The notes beneath the pieces were generated by a model that had not been told where the DNA came from, did no database searches, and worked only from the letters and a program-made list of their open reading frames with translations. Source: Saprospiraceae bacterium (GTDB taxonomy: Bacteria > Bacteroidota > Bacteroidia > Chitinophagales > Saprospiraceae). Taken from it: a stretch of DNA of 64,000 nt. The translations under genes were made by a program, and so were the position numbers. The stretch is from contig JADJNF010000010.1 in NCBI GenBank assembly GCA_016714445.1, positions 124,001 to 188,000 of the forward strand, given 5' to 3'. Of this stretch, positions 47,512 through 56,621 are shown in pieces (position 1 is the first letter of the stretch; every line of letters starts with the position of its first letter).

Positions 47512-47940
47512 TTATTGCGTTTTCATATTTTTCTTTCGCTTTCTTTTTAATGAGTTTCCAGGTACACTATTTTCAATTTCACTGAACTTTGATATATTTG
47601 TTTTTTGAATATTTACTATTTCAAAGTTTGATTTATCCAACTCTTTAAGATTTACAATTGATAGATATTCTTCTATAACTTGCTCATCAATATTTACTTT
47701 CCCGCCGCCTGACCAATGTCGGTCTTGTCCATTTTTCTTAACTCCAGAAATCCAAAATTCATTGCCAGTTTCTAAATCATAATAATTTCCTGATGATCCA
47801 CCAGTTTCCATTTTTTTAAATGCTTGATTATTGAAGTATACTGTTTGCCTTGTTTTTGAAAATTCAACCTTCCCAATCCAAGCATCCCCCCTTCCATGCA
47901 GGTCTGCTTTGTTTTCAATGTACATTATCTGGCGTTTCAT
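47512..47940 (-). CDS. Conserved hypothetical cassette protein
   Basis: 142 residues starting MKRQIMYIENKADLHGRGDA, then WIGKVEFSKTRQTVYFNNQA and YYDLETGNEFWISGVKKNGQ. This belongs to a small, widely scattered bacterial family (MKRxIMYIExK...RIGxVxFSKTGKxxYY) with no known activity, sometimes mislabelled as a DXP synthase. The C-terminus is a basic tail (SLKRKRKKNMKTQ). Its start lies 15 bp from the end of repeat copy 2 and its stop 40 bp before the attC-like site at 47406, so it is a single-gene cassette. Confidence 0.7.
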   Translation of the reverse strand: MKRQIMYIENKADLHGRGDAWIGKVEFSKTRQTVYFNNQAFKKMETGGSSGNYYDLETGNEFWISGVKKNGQDRHWSGGGKVNIDEQVIEEYLSIVNLKELDKSNFEIVNIQKTNISKFSEIENSVPGNSLKRKRKKNMKTQ

Positions 47941-47956
47941 TTATTTCATTTTAATA

Positions 47957-48552
47957 GGATATAACTATATAAATAAGCGAAACTCATATTGACCTACAAC
48001 ACTCATAACTCCTTGATTTTCTGCTCATATTAAAAATATATTTATACGAAAGTATGTTAATATCTATGTTTTTAAAAAACCGTGTACAAACGTATCATAA
48101 AAATTCGTATACCTTTTGTCTATTTTTATTTCATCAATCTATATCTCCACAAACTCCAGATCAAAATAATTCTATACTGCTGTCCACATTTGAAAACAGA
48201 ACATTGTTTTGATAAAAATCCAACTCAACTTAAAGGTGCTTACACGTCGGGAGACAAAATCATTTTCTTCAAAGCGCTATACTTCCTGTATCGAAAGCTT
48301 ATAGTATCGTAGCACATCATCTCCTTAAATGCAAGACAAATATAAAACAATATATTTATCCCGGTAATAAAAGTAATATTAAAATTTTAGGATATAGTTT
48401 TATACATGGATGTAGATTCCGGATGTAGCAATCTACTGCTTCAAATACTGCTGGTTGATACTTTGAGATAGGGTAAAAATACCGGGAGATATTGTGGTGT
48501 GCTCTCTATCAGCTTGGGGTGGTGGGGATGGGTACTCGATTAGCGGCAGGCG
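47957..48552 (-). repeat. 600-bp repeat unit, copy 2 of 4
   Basis: Nearly identical to copy 1 with scattered substitutions and a few one-base indels. The micro-frame (about 48241-48320) is intact and ends SPDV. The lower end (TATATAGTTATATCC) stands 15-20 bp before the 47940 start codon. Confidence 0.85.
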
Positions 48553-48615
48553 TTTATTCTTTTTATTTTCCTTTTGGGTTCTGAAATATAGTTAAGAACG
48601 GTTTCAACGCACTTG

Positions 48616-48798
48616 TTATGGCTTCGTGAATAATTCTTTCTTTGATTTTGATGTTACTTTGGGCTTGTTTAGTTTCAATAATTCACCCGTTTTCTTATAA
48701 TGACTTATTATTTTTGTCATAAGTTCATCGTCAGATTTTGTGTATTTATGTGGTTCTACAACCAAATCTATTCCTTTAGGCTCAATGGCTAGTTTCAT
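48616..48798 (-). CDS. Small partner protein of a GNAT-like gene pair, copy 2
   Basis: 60 residues: MKLAIEPKGIDLVVEPHKYT, then KSDDELMTKIISHYKKTGEL and the tail KVTSKSKKELFTKP. Paralogue of 44886-45071, with the same spacing (8 bp) to the larger gene upstream. Near its stop the sequence CACTTGTTATGGCTTCGT is identical to copy 1. Confidence 0.6.
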   Translation of the reverse strand: MKLAIEPKGIDLVVEPHKYTKSDDELMTKIISHYKKTGELLKLNKPKVTSKSKKELFTKP

Positions 48799-48806
48799 GA
48801 TTTTAC

Positions 48807-49334
48807 TTATTTTAAATCCGGGAAATACTTTTTTATTAATTTTAATGCTTCTCTAGGTTCTATAACCATTCTTTGATCAAATACGTTCTCTGCACCCAAT
48901 ATTTTATTGTAGTGTTCCATTAGTTTTGTTTTAGAAATAAATGACACGAAGCCTTGATTTCCATTATCCCAACTTAGTTTACAAGCAAAAGCGAAAAGAT
49001 TTCCAGGAACACCTTCATATAGTTTTTGTTTGCCAATATTAAATGGAGCATTTTCTATGAGGTTTACAAAGATGTGGTCACCTTTATCTTCAATGCTAAT
49101 AAGACCTTGTATAATATCTGTGTTATTAACAATGGTTAACTTATACACTTTGGTGCCTTCTTTCTTTAGCTCACCTTTCCAATTGAAGTTCCAACCCCTG
49201 TTTTTGGTTACAAGCTTAAGATCATTTGAAGATACTTCAAGAACATTAGTTGGCAAGTTATCGCCAGAAATAGTATTGACTATACTATTTGTCAATTTAT
49301 CTATCCAAACATTTATTGTTTTTTGTTTTGCCAT
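48807..49334 (-). CDS. GNAT-like acetyltransferase-fold protein, copy 2
   Basis: 175 residues. Same order as copy 1: MAKQKTINVWIDKLTNSIVN, then ENAPFNIGKQKLYEGVPGNL, FAFACKLSWDNGNQGFVSFI and LMEHYNKILGAENVFDQRM. The DNA between start and stop has diverged strongly from copy 1, while the flanking 500 bp upstream and the 600-bp repeat downstream are almost unchanged. It probably acts with its own 60-residue partner. Acetyltransferase identity rests on fold-level motifs only. Confidence 0.6.
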   Translation of the reverse strand: MAKQKTINVWIDKLTNSIVNTISGDNLPTNVLEVSSNDLKLVTKNRGWNFNWKGELKKEGTKVYKLTIVNNTDIIQGLISIEDKGDHIFVNLIENAPFNIGKQKLYEGVPGNLFAFACKLSWDNGNQGFVSFISKTKLMEHYNKILGAENVFDQRMVIEPREALKLIKKYFPDLK

Positions 49335-49346
49335 TCTTACGCTTTC

Positions 49347-49382
49347 AAGACCTTATATCTCTGGTCTTCAACTGCAAAGATA
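49347..49382 (-). promoter_or_regulatory. Promoter -7 box and perfect operator-like repeat of the GNAT pair, copy 2
   Basis: AAGACC (49347-49352) and GGTCTT (49363-49368) are exact inverted repeats with a 10-base spacer. On the minus strand TATCTTTG (49382-49375) is the -7 box. Same layout as 45619-45654. Confidence 0.55.
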
Positions 49383-49449
49383 AGGGTTCTTGTGGGAAAC
49401 GAAGATAGATTTTATTCTTTATGATTTTTTACAATAGTAAATGTTTGCT

Positions 49450-49779
49450 TTATTGTTTTATCCATTTTTGATAATTTTTAAAGTAATCGGCCTTATGATT
49501 TTCAATAATATATTCAAATGTAAAATCTTCCCAATATTTCGCTTCAGTTTGTAATTTTTGAATTTTTACATTATCTAATTCTACATTCAAATACTGGGTA
49601 ATTGCCAATTGAATTTCTACTTTTAGTAAATTTAAATTTGCTTTTCTAAACTTTTCAACAAGCTTTTCCAACTTATCTCTAGTTTCTTCTTTTGAAACTG
49701 ATAAGTATAATTGATAGCCTAAATAATCTAACTCTTGTTGCTTTTAAATTGAATTATTTCTTGGTGGGTATATTGGCAT
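49450..49779 (-). pseudogene. Frameshifted copy of the 109-residue helical protein
   Basis: Near-identical to 45722-46051, but one T is missing from a run at about 49743 (CTTTTAAATT against CTTTTTAATT), which separates MPIYPPRNNSI from KKQQELDYL. The remaining 73 residues read through in one frame to the same stop. Either a true pseudogene or a homopolymer miscall. Confidence 0.7.
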
Positions 49780-49840
49780 AATTACTTTTTTCCTAATAAG
49801 GTTGCTAATGTTTTGTCAAGGCAATTTTACTTCTCATGAG

Positions 49841-49908
49841 CCATAACGGTTGCGATTTACGACGGCCGCTCCCAATAGGGGCGGCTGTCGTAAATCGATT
49901 GTTAATAC
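49841..49908 (-). repeat. attC-like site after the T9SS protein cassette boundary
   Basis: On the minus strand TATTAACAATCGATTTACGAC is followed by a GC-rich spacer and GTCGTAAATCGCAACCGTTATGG. The twelve-base arms CGATTTACGAC/GTCGTAAATCG pair perfectly and the outer boxes are TTAAC and GTTAT. It separates the 49951 gene from the 49450-49779 copy. Confidence 0.8.
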
Positions 49909-49950
49909 CAGTTGTATCTTATATACTCACATTTTTCAAAAGGGTAAATA

Positions 49951-52599
49951 TTATAATAACGTAATTGTCCCTGTCATTCTTTTCAGAACACTTTTATCTG
50001 TGTAAGTAATCATATATACGTAAACTCCTTGCGTATATTTTCCTTCTGGTTTCCATGCTCTAGTTGGATCATTGCTGATCAAATCTTGTTGGGCATACAC
50101 AATACTACCCCACCGATCATATATCACCATGGAATAGGTCATACTTGTATTGCTTTTTGCATAAAACAACCCATTATCGGGATACGCTGGACGATTGGCT
50201 ACTACATTGGGCAAACTAATAATAGCTTTCTTAAATGTTATCGACAATTGATCTGATGACGCACAGCCGTAGCTATTGGTCACTTCGATATTGTACAATC
50301 CGTCTGCGGGTGATAGCAGTGATGGGTAAGGACAATCACTGCAACTTAGGTCTTTGCTTGGTGACCATTTATAACTGCTTACATCTGGGCTATAGTCACT
50401 TGCAAGTTTCAGGTCTTGGATATAGACTGTGTCATTCATATCGATAGCATCCACTATCGGTTGCGGATATTCAAGTACTGTAAATTTGATTTCTTCTTTG
50501 CAGCCAAAAGCATTGAAGGCAGTTAATTTATATTCTCCAGCTTCGGAGATTTCAAATTCATTTTTAGTTGATACATCGTTCAGTTTTATATCGGTATATT
50601 TCTGATCGATGGTGAGGGCTGTATTTTCTGTAAGGCAGATGCCTAGATCTCCTTGTACTACTAAAGGGACGGATGGAAAATATCCCAGTGTGATGGATTT
50701 GATGACAGAGTCGCATCCAATGATATATTTGTGATTGATCAGATACGTGCCTGCTTTGTCATACTCAATATTGTCAATGGTCAAAGTATTATTAACGCAA
50801 AGGGTAGTATCAATGGTTTGAGAGATTGGTGGTGGCAGATATGAAATACTAAAGCTATCCATAGATGTACATCCATTGATATCCCGCACGCTATAGTGAT
50901 AATTTCCATCTGTGGTAATTGTCTTTTGCTTGATCGCTAGTCCATCATTCCATGTAATCATATCGGCAATAGTATCAATATTGATTGATAGTACCTGCCC
51001 ATTACACAATATTGTATCAGCAATGTTTGCAGTCCCTGGATTTTCATAAACGATAAATGTGTATTTTGCCGTATCGAAGCACATTCCATTTCGAGTTACA
51101 AATAAAAAAGTGTCATTAAATGGCTCCTTAAAGCTAAATAAATCGATAATGGTATTTCTCCATATATACATATCTGTAACATCAATCGGGGGATTCAATG
51201 ACTTAAGATACAAAAGAGAATCTGATACACAACCACTAATTAGTCGGTCTTCACCCGAATCCGGAAGTGGATCAGTGATTTTAATAAACGCTCGAGCTAT
51301 CTTTCCTGCTACACCATTATAATACGGTGTAATACTAATGACGATCTCACGACTATCGCGTGGTCCATCATTGATAAAAACTGCATTACGAATTGCTTCA
51401 GTAAACTCTTTATTTGTAGTGATACCGTTGTTATAGATTTTATTCCAAAAATTGAGTCCTAGTGCAAGGTTGTAATTGCCCACTGGTATCTGCAAAGCAT
51501 GCGAAAACAGTGGATTATCTACCTGTATCAGGATACTATCCAGAGGCTCTTCGTTGCTGACTTCTATATCTATATCGCTGATTGGTATATTAGTATGTCT
51601 GCACAGATCCTTAACCAAAAAATCGCGACCGCCTGTCGTGGAGTCGTCAACATCGAGATCTACACGGATCTGACAATCTTCCCATGTGGGATTGTTGTAA
51701 TGCTTTGCGTCGAAGATTAAAGTAAATGGTTGAGTTGTATCGATAAAGCTTGGTGTAGGGTAAATACGATAATCCCTTATGACTCGTTGCTCATCTGGAT
51801 AGATTTTGTCGATAGTAATGCCTGGGTTATTGGCAGGAACAAATTGATCAATAAATCTGCCTATAATATATAAAGATGTACTGTCACATCTATGCTGTTC
51901 ACTTAACAATGCACCATAACCAATACTATAACGAGATAACAACTGCCCCACAGGCCAAAAGGCATTATGATTATTAGGGTTGTATCTGTCAATTTCTACC
52001 AGCAATGAATTGCCATCTTGACCCAAATATCTATCTTTGTGTTTCGTAAGGAAAAATCCTCCCCATCGCTTTCTCTCGATCGGGCTCAACATCTGCGGGA
52101 AGGGAACACTCTGATGTGTATATGTAAAAGTCTTGGAAGAGATACAGTACAAACCCGTAGATGGCCCTCCACAGTACAGTGTATCAGGGTGGATCAACTC
52201 GATATGATCAATTCTATTGATGGTATGATATGGATTGTCGGTATTCAATGGGGTGATATCTTGTATGTATTCCATACTATCTTGATCCACATGATAGCAA
52301 TACAATACACCTTCTTCTTCTAGGAAATATATCTTCTCGAAGTCAGCTGAATGAGTAAAAGAAGAAACCAAACTTGATCGTCCTGTGGTATAAGTCTCCC
52401 TCAATCGGGAACTATCGATGGTAAATAATAGTTGCGTAGCACCAGTTCGGATATCTAAGTTGTACATATAATATTTATATCCAATTCTATAGCCTGGTTG
52501 GAAATCATAATGGCCTTGCCACACAAATGTCTTCTGTGCACTGAGCGAATAGCTCAATGCACAGAAGATCAAGAATATATTTATTACAGTTTTACACAC
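49951..52599 (-). CDS. T9SS type B sorting-domain cell-surface protein
   Basis: 882 residues with a signal peptide (MCKTVINIFLIFCALSYSLS then AQ). The middle has beta-rich SprB/PKD-like repeats with conserved Cys (ADTILCNGQVLSI, TTLCVNNTLTIDNI). The C-terminus is the gliding-motility type sorting domain: SMTYSMVIYDRWGSIVYAQQ, then GVYVYMITYTDKSVLKRMTG and TITLL. It would be secreted by the type IX system and attached to or released from the surface. At 2.6 kb it is large for a cassette gene, yet an attC-like site lies directly downstream. Confidence 0.88.
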   Translation of the reverse strand: MCKTVINIFLIFCALSYSLSAQKTFVWQGHYDFQPGYRIGYKYYMYNLDIRTGATQLLFTIDSSRLRETYTTGRSSLVSSFTHSADFEKIYFLEEEGVLYCYHVDQDSMEYIQDITPLNTDNPYHTINRIDHIELIHPDTLYCGGPSTGLYCISSKTFTYTHQSVPFPQMLSPIERKRWGGFFLTKHKDRYLGQDGNSLLVEIDRYNPNNHNAFWPVGQLLSRYSIGYGALLSEQHRCDSTSLYIIGRFIDQFVPANNPGITIDKIYPDEQRVIRDYRIYPTPSFIDTTQPFTLIFDAKHYNNPTWEDCQIRVDLDVDDSTTGGRDFLVKDLCRHTNIPISDIDIEVSNEEPLDSILIQVDNPLFSHALQIPVGNYNLALGLNFWNKIYNNGITTNKEFTEAIRNAVFINDGPRDSREIVISITPYYNGVAGKIARAFIKITDPLPDSGEDRLISGCVSDSLLYLKSLNPPIDVTDMYIWRNTIIDLFSFKEPFNDTFLFVTRNGMCFDTAKYTFIVYENPGTANIADTILCNGQVLSINIDTIADMITWNDGLAIKQKTITTDGNYHYSVRDINGCTSMDSFSISYLPPPISQTIDTTLCVNNTLTIDNIEYDKAGTYLINHKYIIGCDSVIKSITLGYFPSVPLVVQGDLGICLTENTALTIDQKYTDIKLNDVSTKNEFEISEAGEYKLTAFNAFGCKEEIKFTVLEYPQPIVDAIDMNDTVYIQDLKLASDYSPDVSSYKWSPSKDLSCSDCPYPSLLSPADGLYNIEVTNSYGCASSDQLSITFKKAIISLPNVVANRPAYPDNGLFYAKSNTSMTYSMVIYDRWGSIVYAQQDLISNDPTRAWKPEGKYTQGVYVYMITYTDKSVLKRMTGTITLL

Positions 52600-52613
52600 A
52601 AGCTGAAAATTAG

Positions 52614-53161
52614 AATTTTACAGTTTTGAAACTTTTAACTTCATACCCATCACTATATCTTACTATATAAATTCCATTATTCAACTCAAGTCACACTTCC
52701 CAGTCCTGCAAACGTGGCTTCATAAGTTGCACAGCATCCATCTGTATAGTATAAAGACAGACAAACGCCGAAATTGGGACACGTAATACTACAAGACGGT
52801 GGGGCAAGTAGCGTGACATTGTCAAAACATGAAGGTGTAGCAACATTAGTGATTGTTAATGCTACATTGCCCGCACTAATAGGAAACGGAACAAATGTCA
52901 CAACTCCGCCATAAGTAACAGATGAAGGTGTTGAGTTTGAAGTCCATGAGCCTGTTGGATTAGTCTGATGATCAATATAAACATTGGCAGTGAATGAATC
53001 GTCATTTGGATTATTTGGAGTGCCATTATTATTACAATTGGTTCCCGTCACAATTACTTCTTGGGCAATACACTGGGCATTTAGTTGACTTAATGAAGCA
53101 CTACCGACTAAAAGATAGTACTTAAATTAAAAATAATTTGGGAAAAACTTAAATTTTTCAT
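52614..53161 (-). pseudogene. Remnant of a secreted T9SS protein
   Basis: The ATG at 53161 opens MKNLSFSQIIFNLSTI, which after a one-base shift continues LVGSASLSQLNAQCIAQEV as a signal peptide. A 120-residue body follows (TGTNCNNNGTPNNPNDDSFT, then CFDNVTLLAPPSCSITCPNF) up to a stop at 52686. In another frame at 52680-52614 the sequence reads ELNNGIYIVRYSDGYEVKSF, then KTVKF, the C-terminal sorting signal of T9SS type A cargo. Start and end of a larger surface protein are thus kept while most of the middle is gone. Confidence 0.6.
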
Positions 53162-53654
53162 GCGTTGAAATTTTGGTTTAGAAATTAAAAAAAAATAATA
53201 TTTAACCAAAAAAAATCAAAAAAGCCTACCATTGCAGTCTCGTATTATGTACGATTGGGAGTCTGCTCCACTGGTCAAAGTGGGTTTTAGTAGGCTCTCT
53301 TTTTATTTTAGCGTTTATCTTGATGTCATTTACTACTGTTTTTGGTTTCAATTGGTATTAACTTGGTTAAACACGCTATTGTATTCACTATATTTCATTG
53401 ATTTACAATTCATATTAAAAATATATAACGACGAAATTTTATTATAAAAAAATAGAATTCCCTTTCTTTTATAATCAATAAAATTTGTCGCCATTATAAA
53501 GACGATAAATGTTCAGGACGATAAATGTCCTGATAATGAAATACTTTAAAGACAAGCTTCGTAAAGCCGCAATTGGGCTTCATAAACTTCGTCCTTACTC
53601 AAAATTAATATTTTATTTAATTTGATTTTCACAAACCAATTTATTTTGAGTATA
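53162..53654. other. Intergenic region with a long-loop hairpin and short direct repeats
   Basis: AGCCTAC (53222-53228) and GTAGGCT (53290-53296) form a stem framed by A and T runs, terminator-like but with a 60-base loop. At 53500-53535 GACGATAAATG is repeated in direct order. No gene was recognised. Confidence 0.45.
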
Positions 53655-54004
53655 CCTGATAAAAAATCCAACTCAACTTAAAGGTGCTTACACGTCGGGA
53701 GACAAAATCATTTTCTTCAAAGCGCTATACTTCCTGTATCGAAAGCTTATAGTATCGTAGCACATCATCTCCTTAAATGCAAGACAAATATAAAACAATA
53801 TATTTATCAAGCTCATAAAAGTAATATTAAAATTTTTGGATAAGGTATTATACATGGATGTAGATTCACGATGTAGCCATCGACTACTTCGATTCCTGGT
53901 AGTTGATACTTTGAGAATGGGTAAAAATAGCGGAAGATATTGGGGTGTGCTCTCTATCAGCTTGGAGTGGTGAGGATGGTTACTCGATTAGCGGCAGGCG
54001 TTTT
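53655..54004 (-). repeat. 600-bp repeat unit, copy 3 of 4, truncated
   Basis: Matches the upper 350 bp of the other copies, from GCCGCTAATCGAG to AGTTGAGTTGGATTTTTTATC, including the micro-frame (about 53692-53771, ending SPDV). The part carrying GTGTACAAA...TTTGTACAC and the GTTAC end is missing, so this copy no longer stands before a gene start. Confidence 0.8.
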
Positions 54005-54118
54005 TAATCTTATTATTTCCCTTTTGGGATATGAACACCCAAGGCTATGTTAATAGTGCTGATGAATAACATATTTTATAATGTTTATCATGAATAGTCT
54101 TATGATTTTTCGATTATT

Positions 54119-54192
54119 TGCAACGGTTTCGGCGATATCTGTCGGATTTGGCGATATCCAAACTATCATCATAGCCGATGACATGTGTTGCA
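54119..54192 (-). repeat. attC-like site after the HigBA pair
   Basis: On the minus strand TGCAACACATGTCATCGGC...GCCGAAACCGTTGCA: outer TGCAAC/GTTGCA and inner ATCGGC/GCCGA pair. It starts 4 bp after the antitoxin stop. Confidence 0.65.
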
Positions 54193-54195
54193 TTT

Positions 54196-54561
54196 TTAGT
54201 TTAGTTCATAATCTTGTATAAGCACATTTGGTGTTATTTTCAATAGTTCTGATAAATTTCTAATCATTTTTACAGTCAACCTTCTTTTCTTATTCATTAC
54301 TTCAGAAACTATTCCTTTTGAGCCAACAACTCCAATCAAGTCTTTTTGTTTTAGCTTAAGCTCTTCCATTCTTATTCTAACTGCAACGATTGGATCAGGT
54401 ATGCCTATTTGATGATGTTGATCTTCATAATCTTCAATTAGTAAAGCGAGCAATTCAGCTTCCTGGCCTTCTTTGCTATTTGGGTCGGCATCAAATATTT
54501 GTTCTAGCCGCTCCATGGCAGCTTCGTATTCTTCTTCTGTTTTTATTATTTTATGTTTCAT
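54196..54561 (-). CDS. higA: HigA-type antitoxin with XRE helix-turn-helix
   Basis: 121 residues. The N-terminal TEEEYEAAMERLEQIFDADP, then SKEGQEAELLALLIEDYED is the HigA regulatory arm. The helix-turn-helix follows (RMEELKLKQKDLIGVVGSKG, then VSEVMNKKRRLTVKMI). It neutralises the mRNA interferase encoded just upstream and represses the operon. Gene order toxin first, antitoxin second, with an ATGA overlap, is characteristic of higBA. Toxin-antitoxin pairs are common stabilisers of cassette arrays. Confidence 0.9.
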   Translation of the reverse strand: MKHKIIKTEEEYEAAMERLEQIFDADPNSKEGQEAELLALLIEDYEDQHHQIGIPDPIVAVRIRMEELKLKQKDLIGVVGSKGIVSEVMNKKRRLTVKMIRNLSELLKITPNVLIQDYELN

Positions 54562-54854
54562 ATGTTGTTTGAATCTATATTATCGTATTCTTTGTGTGTT
54601 CCTATAAATCTAATGAAAAGCCATTGTTTTTCGAAGTTGATTTTTGCTACTAATCTGTATTTGTTCCCTTTTATGTTAAACACTACTCTAGAATTCTTTA
54701 GAACACTCACAGTGGTATAAAAATCTTTGATTTCACTCGGTGTTGACCAATTTGCTCCTTTAACTGTTACGTACCAAGTTTCTAAGTAGTCTTTAGAATC
54801 AGGGTACTTTTCCCAAAATTCTTTAATCGTTCGTTTTGCAATTATTCTTTTCAT
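54558..54854 (-). CDS. higB: HigB-family mRNA interferase toxin
   Basis: 98 residues from the ATG at 54854 (MKRIIAKRTIKEFWEKYPDS). Family features: LETWYVTVKGANWSTPSEIK, SRVVFNIKGNKYRLVAKINF and LFIRFIGTHKEYDNID, with the THxxYD end that holds catalytic His and Tyr. It cleaves mRNA on the ribosome when free of HigA. It overlaps the antitoxin gene by four bases and is flanked by attC-like sites at 54119 and 54923. Confidence 0.92.
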   Translation of the reverse strand: MKRIIAKRTIKEFWEKYPDSKDYLETWYVTVKGANWSTPSEIKDFYTTVSVLKNSRVVFNIKGNKYRLVAKINFEKQWLFIRFIGTHKEYDNIDSNNI

Positions 54855-54922
54855 ATTGCAAAGATACAAATGTTTTCATTACGAGAACAATTTTTATTTT
54901 GAAGCACTTTTCTTTTTGTGAC

Positions 54923-54990
54923 ACATATCGGCTGGGCTACCCGACGTAGCGACGATAGGAGCTATGGTCGTGGTCAGCCATTGTTACTGG
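54923..54990 (-). repeat. attC-like site, partly decayed, after the 54997 gene
   Basis: On the minus strand CAGTAACAATGGCTGACC...GGGTAGCCCAGCCGATATG: the R'' box AGTAAC is good, GGCTGACC pairs with GGG-AGCC, but the R' box reads GATAT instead of GTTAC. It begins 7 bp after the gene stop. Confidence 0.55.
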
Positions 54991-54996
54991 TCGTAT

Positions 54997-55671
54997 TCAA
55001 TTCATCGTATTCTTGTTAATTGAGTATTTGTTCAGTTTATATCTAATTCCGATTGATAATAATCCACCTTTTCCTTCTGCGTTGTTTAAAAAGAGTTGTT
55101 TATATCCTACAAATATATCTATGAACTTGTTTGACAATGAAGGGTCATATCGCATCGGTGTGTATTGACTTGTGTATTGGTAGTCCGAATAGTTGGTTTT
55201 ACCTATTCTGATAGACCTTGAAAATTCAATTTGAGGAACTATTCCATGATATCCACCTATATCTTGGTCTTGTTTTTTGTGCAATAGCCACCCATAATTT
55301 AGTCCAATTACTCCTTGAAAATGTGATTTGTGTTGATTGCCAAATGTTTGCCCATAAAATAATCCAAAGAACACTGTTGCTGGATTATCGTAATGTTCAT
55401 ATCCTGCTGGTATTGAAAATTCCTTTAACTTGTTGGAAAGAAGAATATTCATATTAAAGCCATATATGTGTTTTCCTCTTCCATCTGCAAAACTCATATC
55501 AAAACTACCACCATGTTTAGTAAATTCGGATACTTTCCCTTTCATATTTCCATATGACAATCCCATGTTAATCTGGAAATATTTGCTAAATGACTCCATG
55601 TTCAGGCTATCCATTTGAGCATTTGCTGAGAGGGCTATTAAGATTGATACTACTGTTATAATGTATTTCAT
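54997..55671 (-). CDS. Hypothetical outer-membrane beta-barrel-like protein
   Basis: 224 residues with a signal peptide (MKYIITVVSILIALSANAQ). The rest is a series of alternating aromatic strands (YFQINMGLSYGNMKGKVSEF, then IYGFNMNILLSNKL, GVIGLNYGWLLHKK and LLSIGIRYKLNKY) that suggest a small outer-membrane barrel ending in a tyrosine-rich strand. No named family recognised. The start lies 23 bp from the end of repeat copy 4. Confidence 0.6.
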   Translation of the reverse strand: MKYIITVVSILIALSANAQMDSLNMESFSKYFQINMGLSYGNMKGKVSEFTKHGGSFDMSFADGRGKHIYGFNMNILLSNKLKEFSIPAGYEHYDNPATVFFGLFYGQTFGNQHKSHFQGVIGLNYGWLLHKKQDQDIGGYHGIVPQIEFSRSIRIGKTNYSDYQYTSQYTPMRYDPSLSNKFIDIFVGYKQLFLNNAEGKGGLLSIGIRYKLNKYSINKNTMN

Positions 55672-55693
55672 TTTGATTTGCTTTATGACCAGT

Positions 55694-56283
55694 AACTATA
55701 TAAATAAGCGAAACTCATTTTAACCTGCAACACTCATAACTCCTTGATTTTCTGATCATATTACATCAAAAAATATATGAAAGTTTGTTAATATCTATGT
55801 TTTAAAAACCGTGTACAAACGTATCATACACAATTGTCCACAGATTATTTATTTCCTTCTTTCTGCCTATTCTCTACTAGCTTCACACCAAAATAATACC
55901 ATCTTGCTTTCCACTGATGAAAACAGAACTATTCCCTGATAAAAAATCCAACTCAACTTTAAAGTACTTACACGTCGGGAGACAAAATCATTTTCTTCAA
56001 AACGCTATCCTTCCTGTATCGAAAGCCTATAGTATCATAACACGTCATCTTCTTAAATGATAGACAAATATAAAACAATATATTTATCACACTAATAAAA
56101 GTAATATTAAAATTTTTGGTTAAGTGTATTTGAAATGGATGAAGATTCCGGACAAAGCCATAGACTGCTTCGATTCCTGGTAGTTGATACTTTGAGACAG
56201 GGCAAAATTAACGGAAGATAATGGGGAGCGTTCTCTATCAGCTTCGAGTGGTGAGGATGGTTACTCGATTAGCGGCAGGCGTT
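55694..56283 (-). repeat. 600-bp repeat unit, copy 4 of 4, most diverged
   Basis: About 85-90 percent similar to the others by eye. The lower end TATATAGTTACTGG precedes the 55671 start by about 20 bp. The micro-frame (about 55972-56052) is kept without indel and reads MTCYDTIGFRYRKDSVLKKM, then ILSPDV. Nucleotide changes within the frame include two synonymous and at least three replacement changes. Confidence 0.8.
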
Positions 56284-56621
56284 TTTGTCCGTCGTGGGTT
56301 CAAACCATTTTTATATTAACCGTTTGTGTCATTTGTTGGGTGCTTTTTTGTTTGGCTTGTGTGTTGGTGTTTCCTTTTTTGAAGCGTTGGTCCATATATC
56401 TATCGGGATTTAAAAACAATTTTTCTTTTGGGGCGGCTTTGTATGCATTATAAAAAAAACTTTGGTCATGTATCGGCTTTTGCGGTTTTTAATTGTGCTT
56501 GCAAAATGCGTTGGCTTTTCATTTGGCAAATATAGCAGATGTTTTAATTTGAAACAGTAATTTGTTTTGTAATGAAACAATATTTATCTTTGTACCGTTA
56601 AACATCAAAACATAAATTGAT
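56284..56621. other. Promoter region of the PanA-like gene
   Basis: No gene seen. CTTTGTACCG near 56589 and TTTGTTTTG-rich sequence upstream may contain the plus-strand promoter (TATCTTTG at 56584-56591 fits a -7 box). The region also lacks the attC-like edge seen at the upper ends of copies 1 and 2. Confidence 0.45.

Noticed and set aside
53222..53296. attC-like site in front of repeat copy 3
   Set aside because: Only a seven-base stem with a 60-base loop and no TAAC/GTTA boxes; more like a weak terminator.
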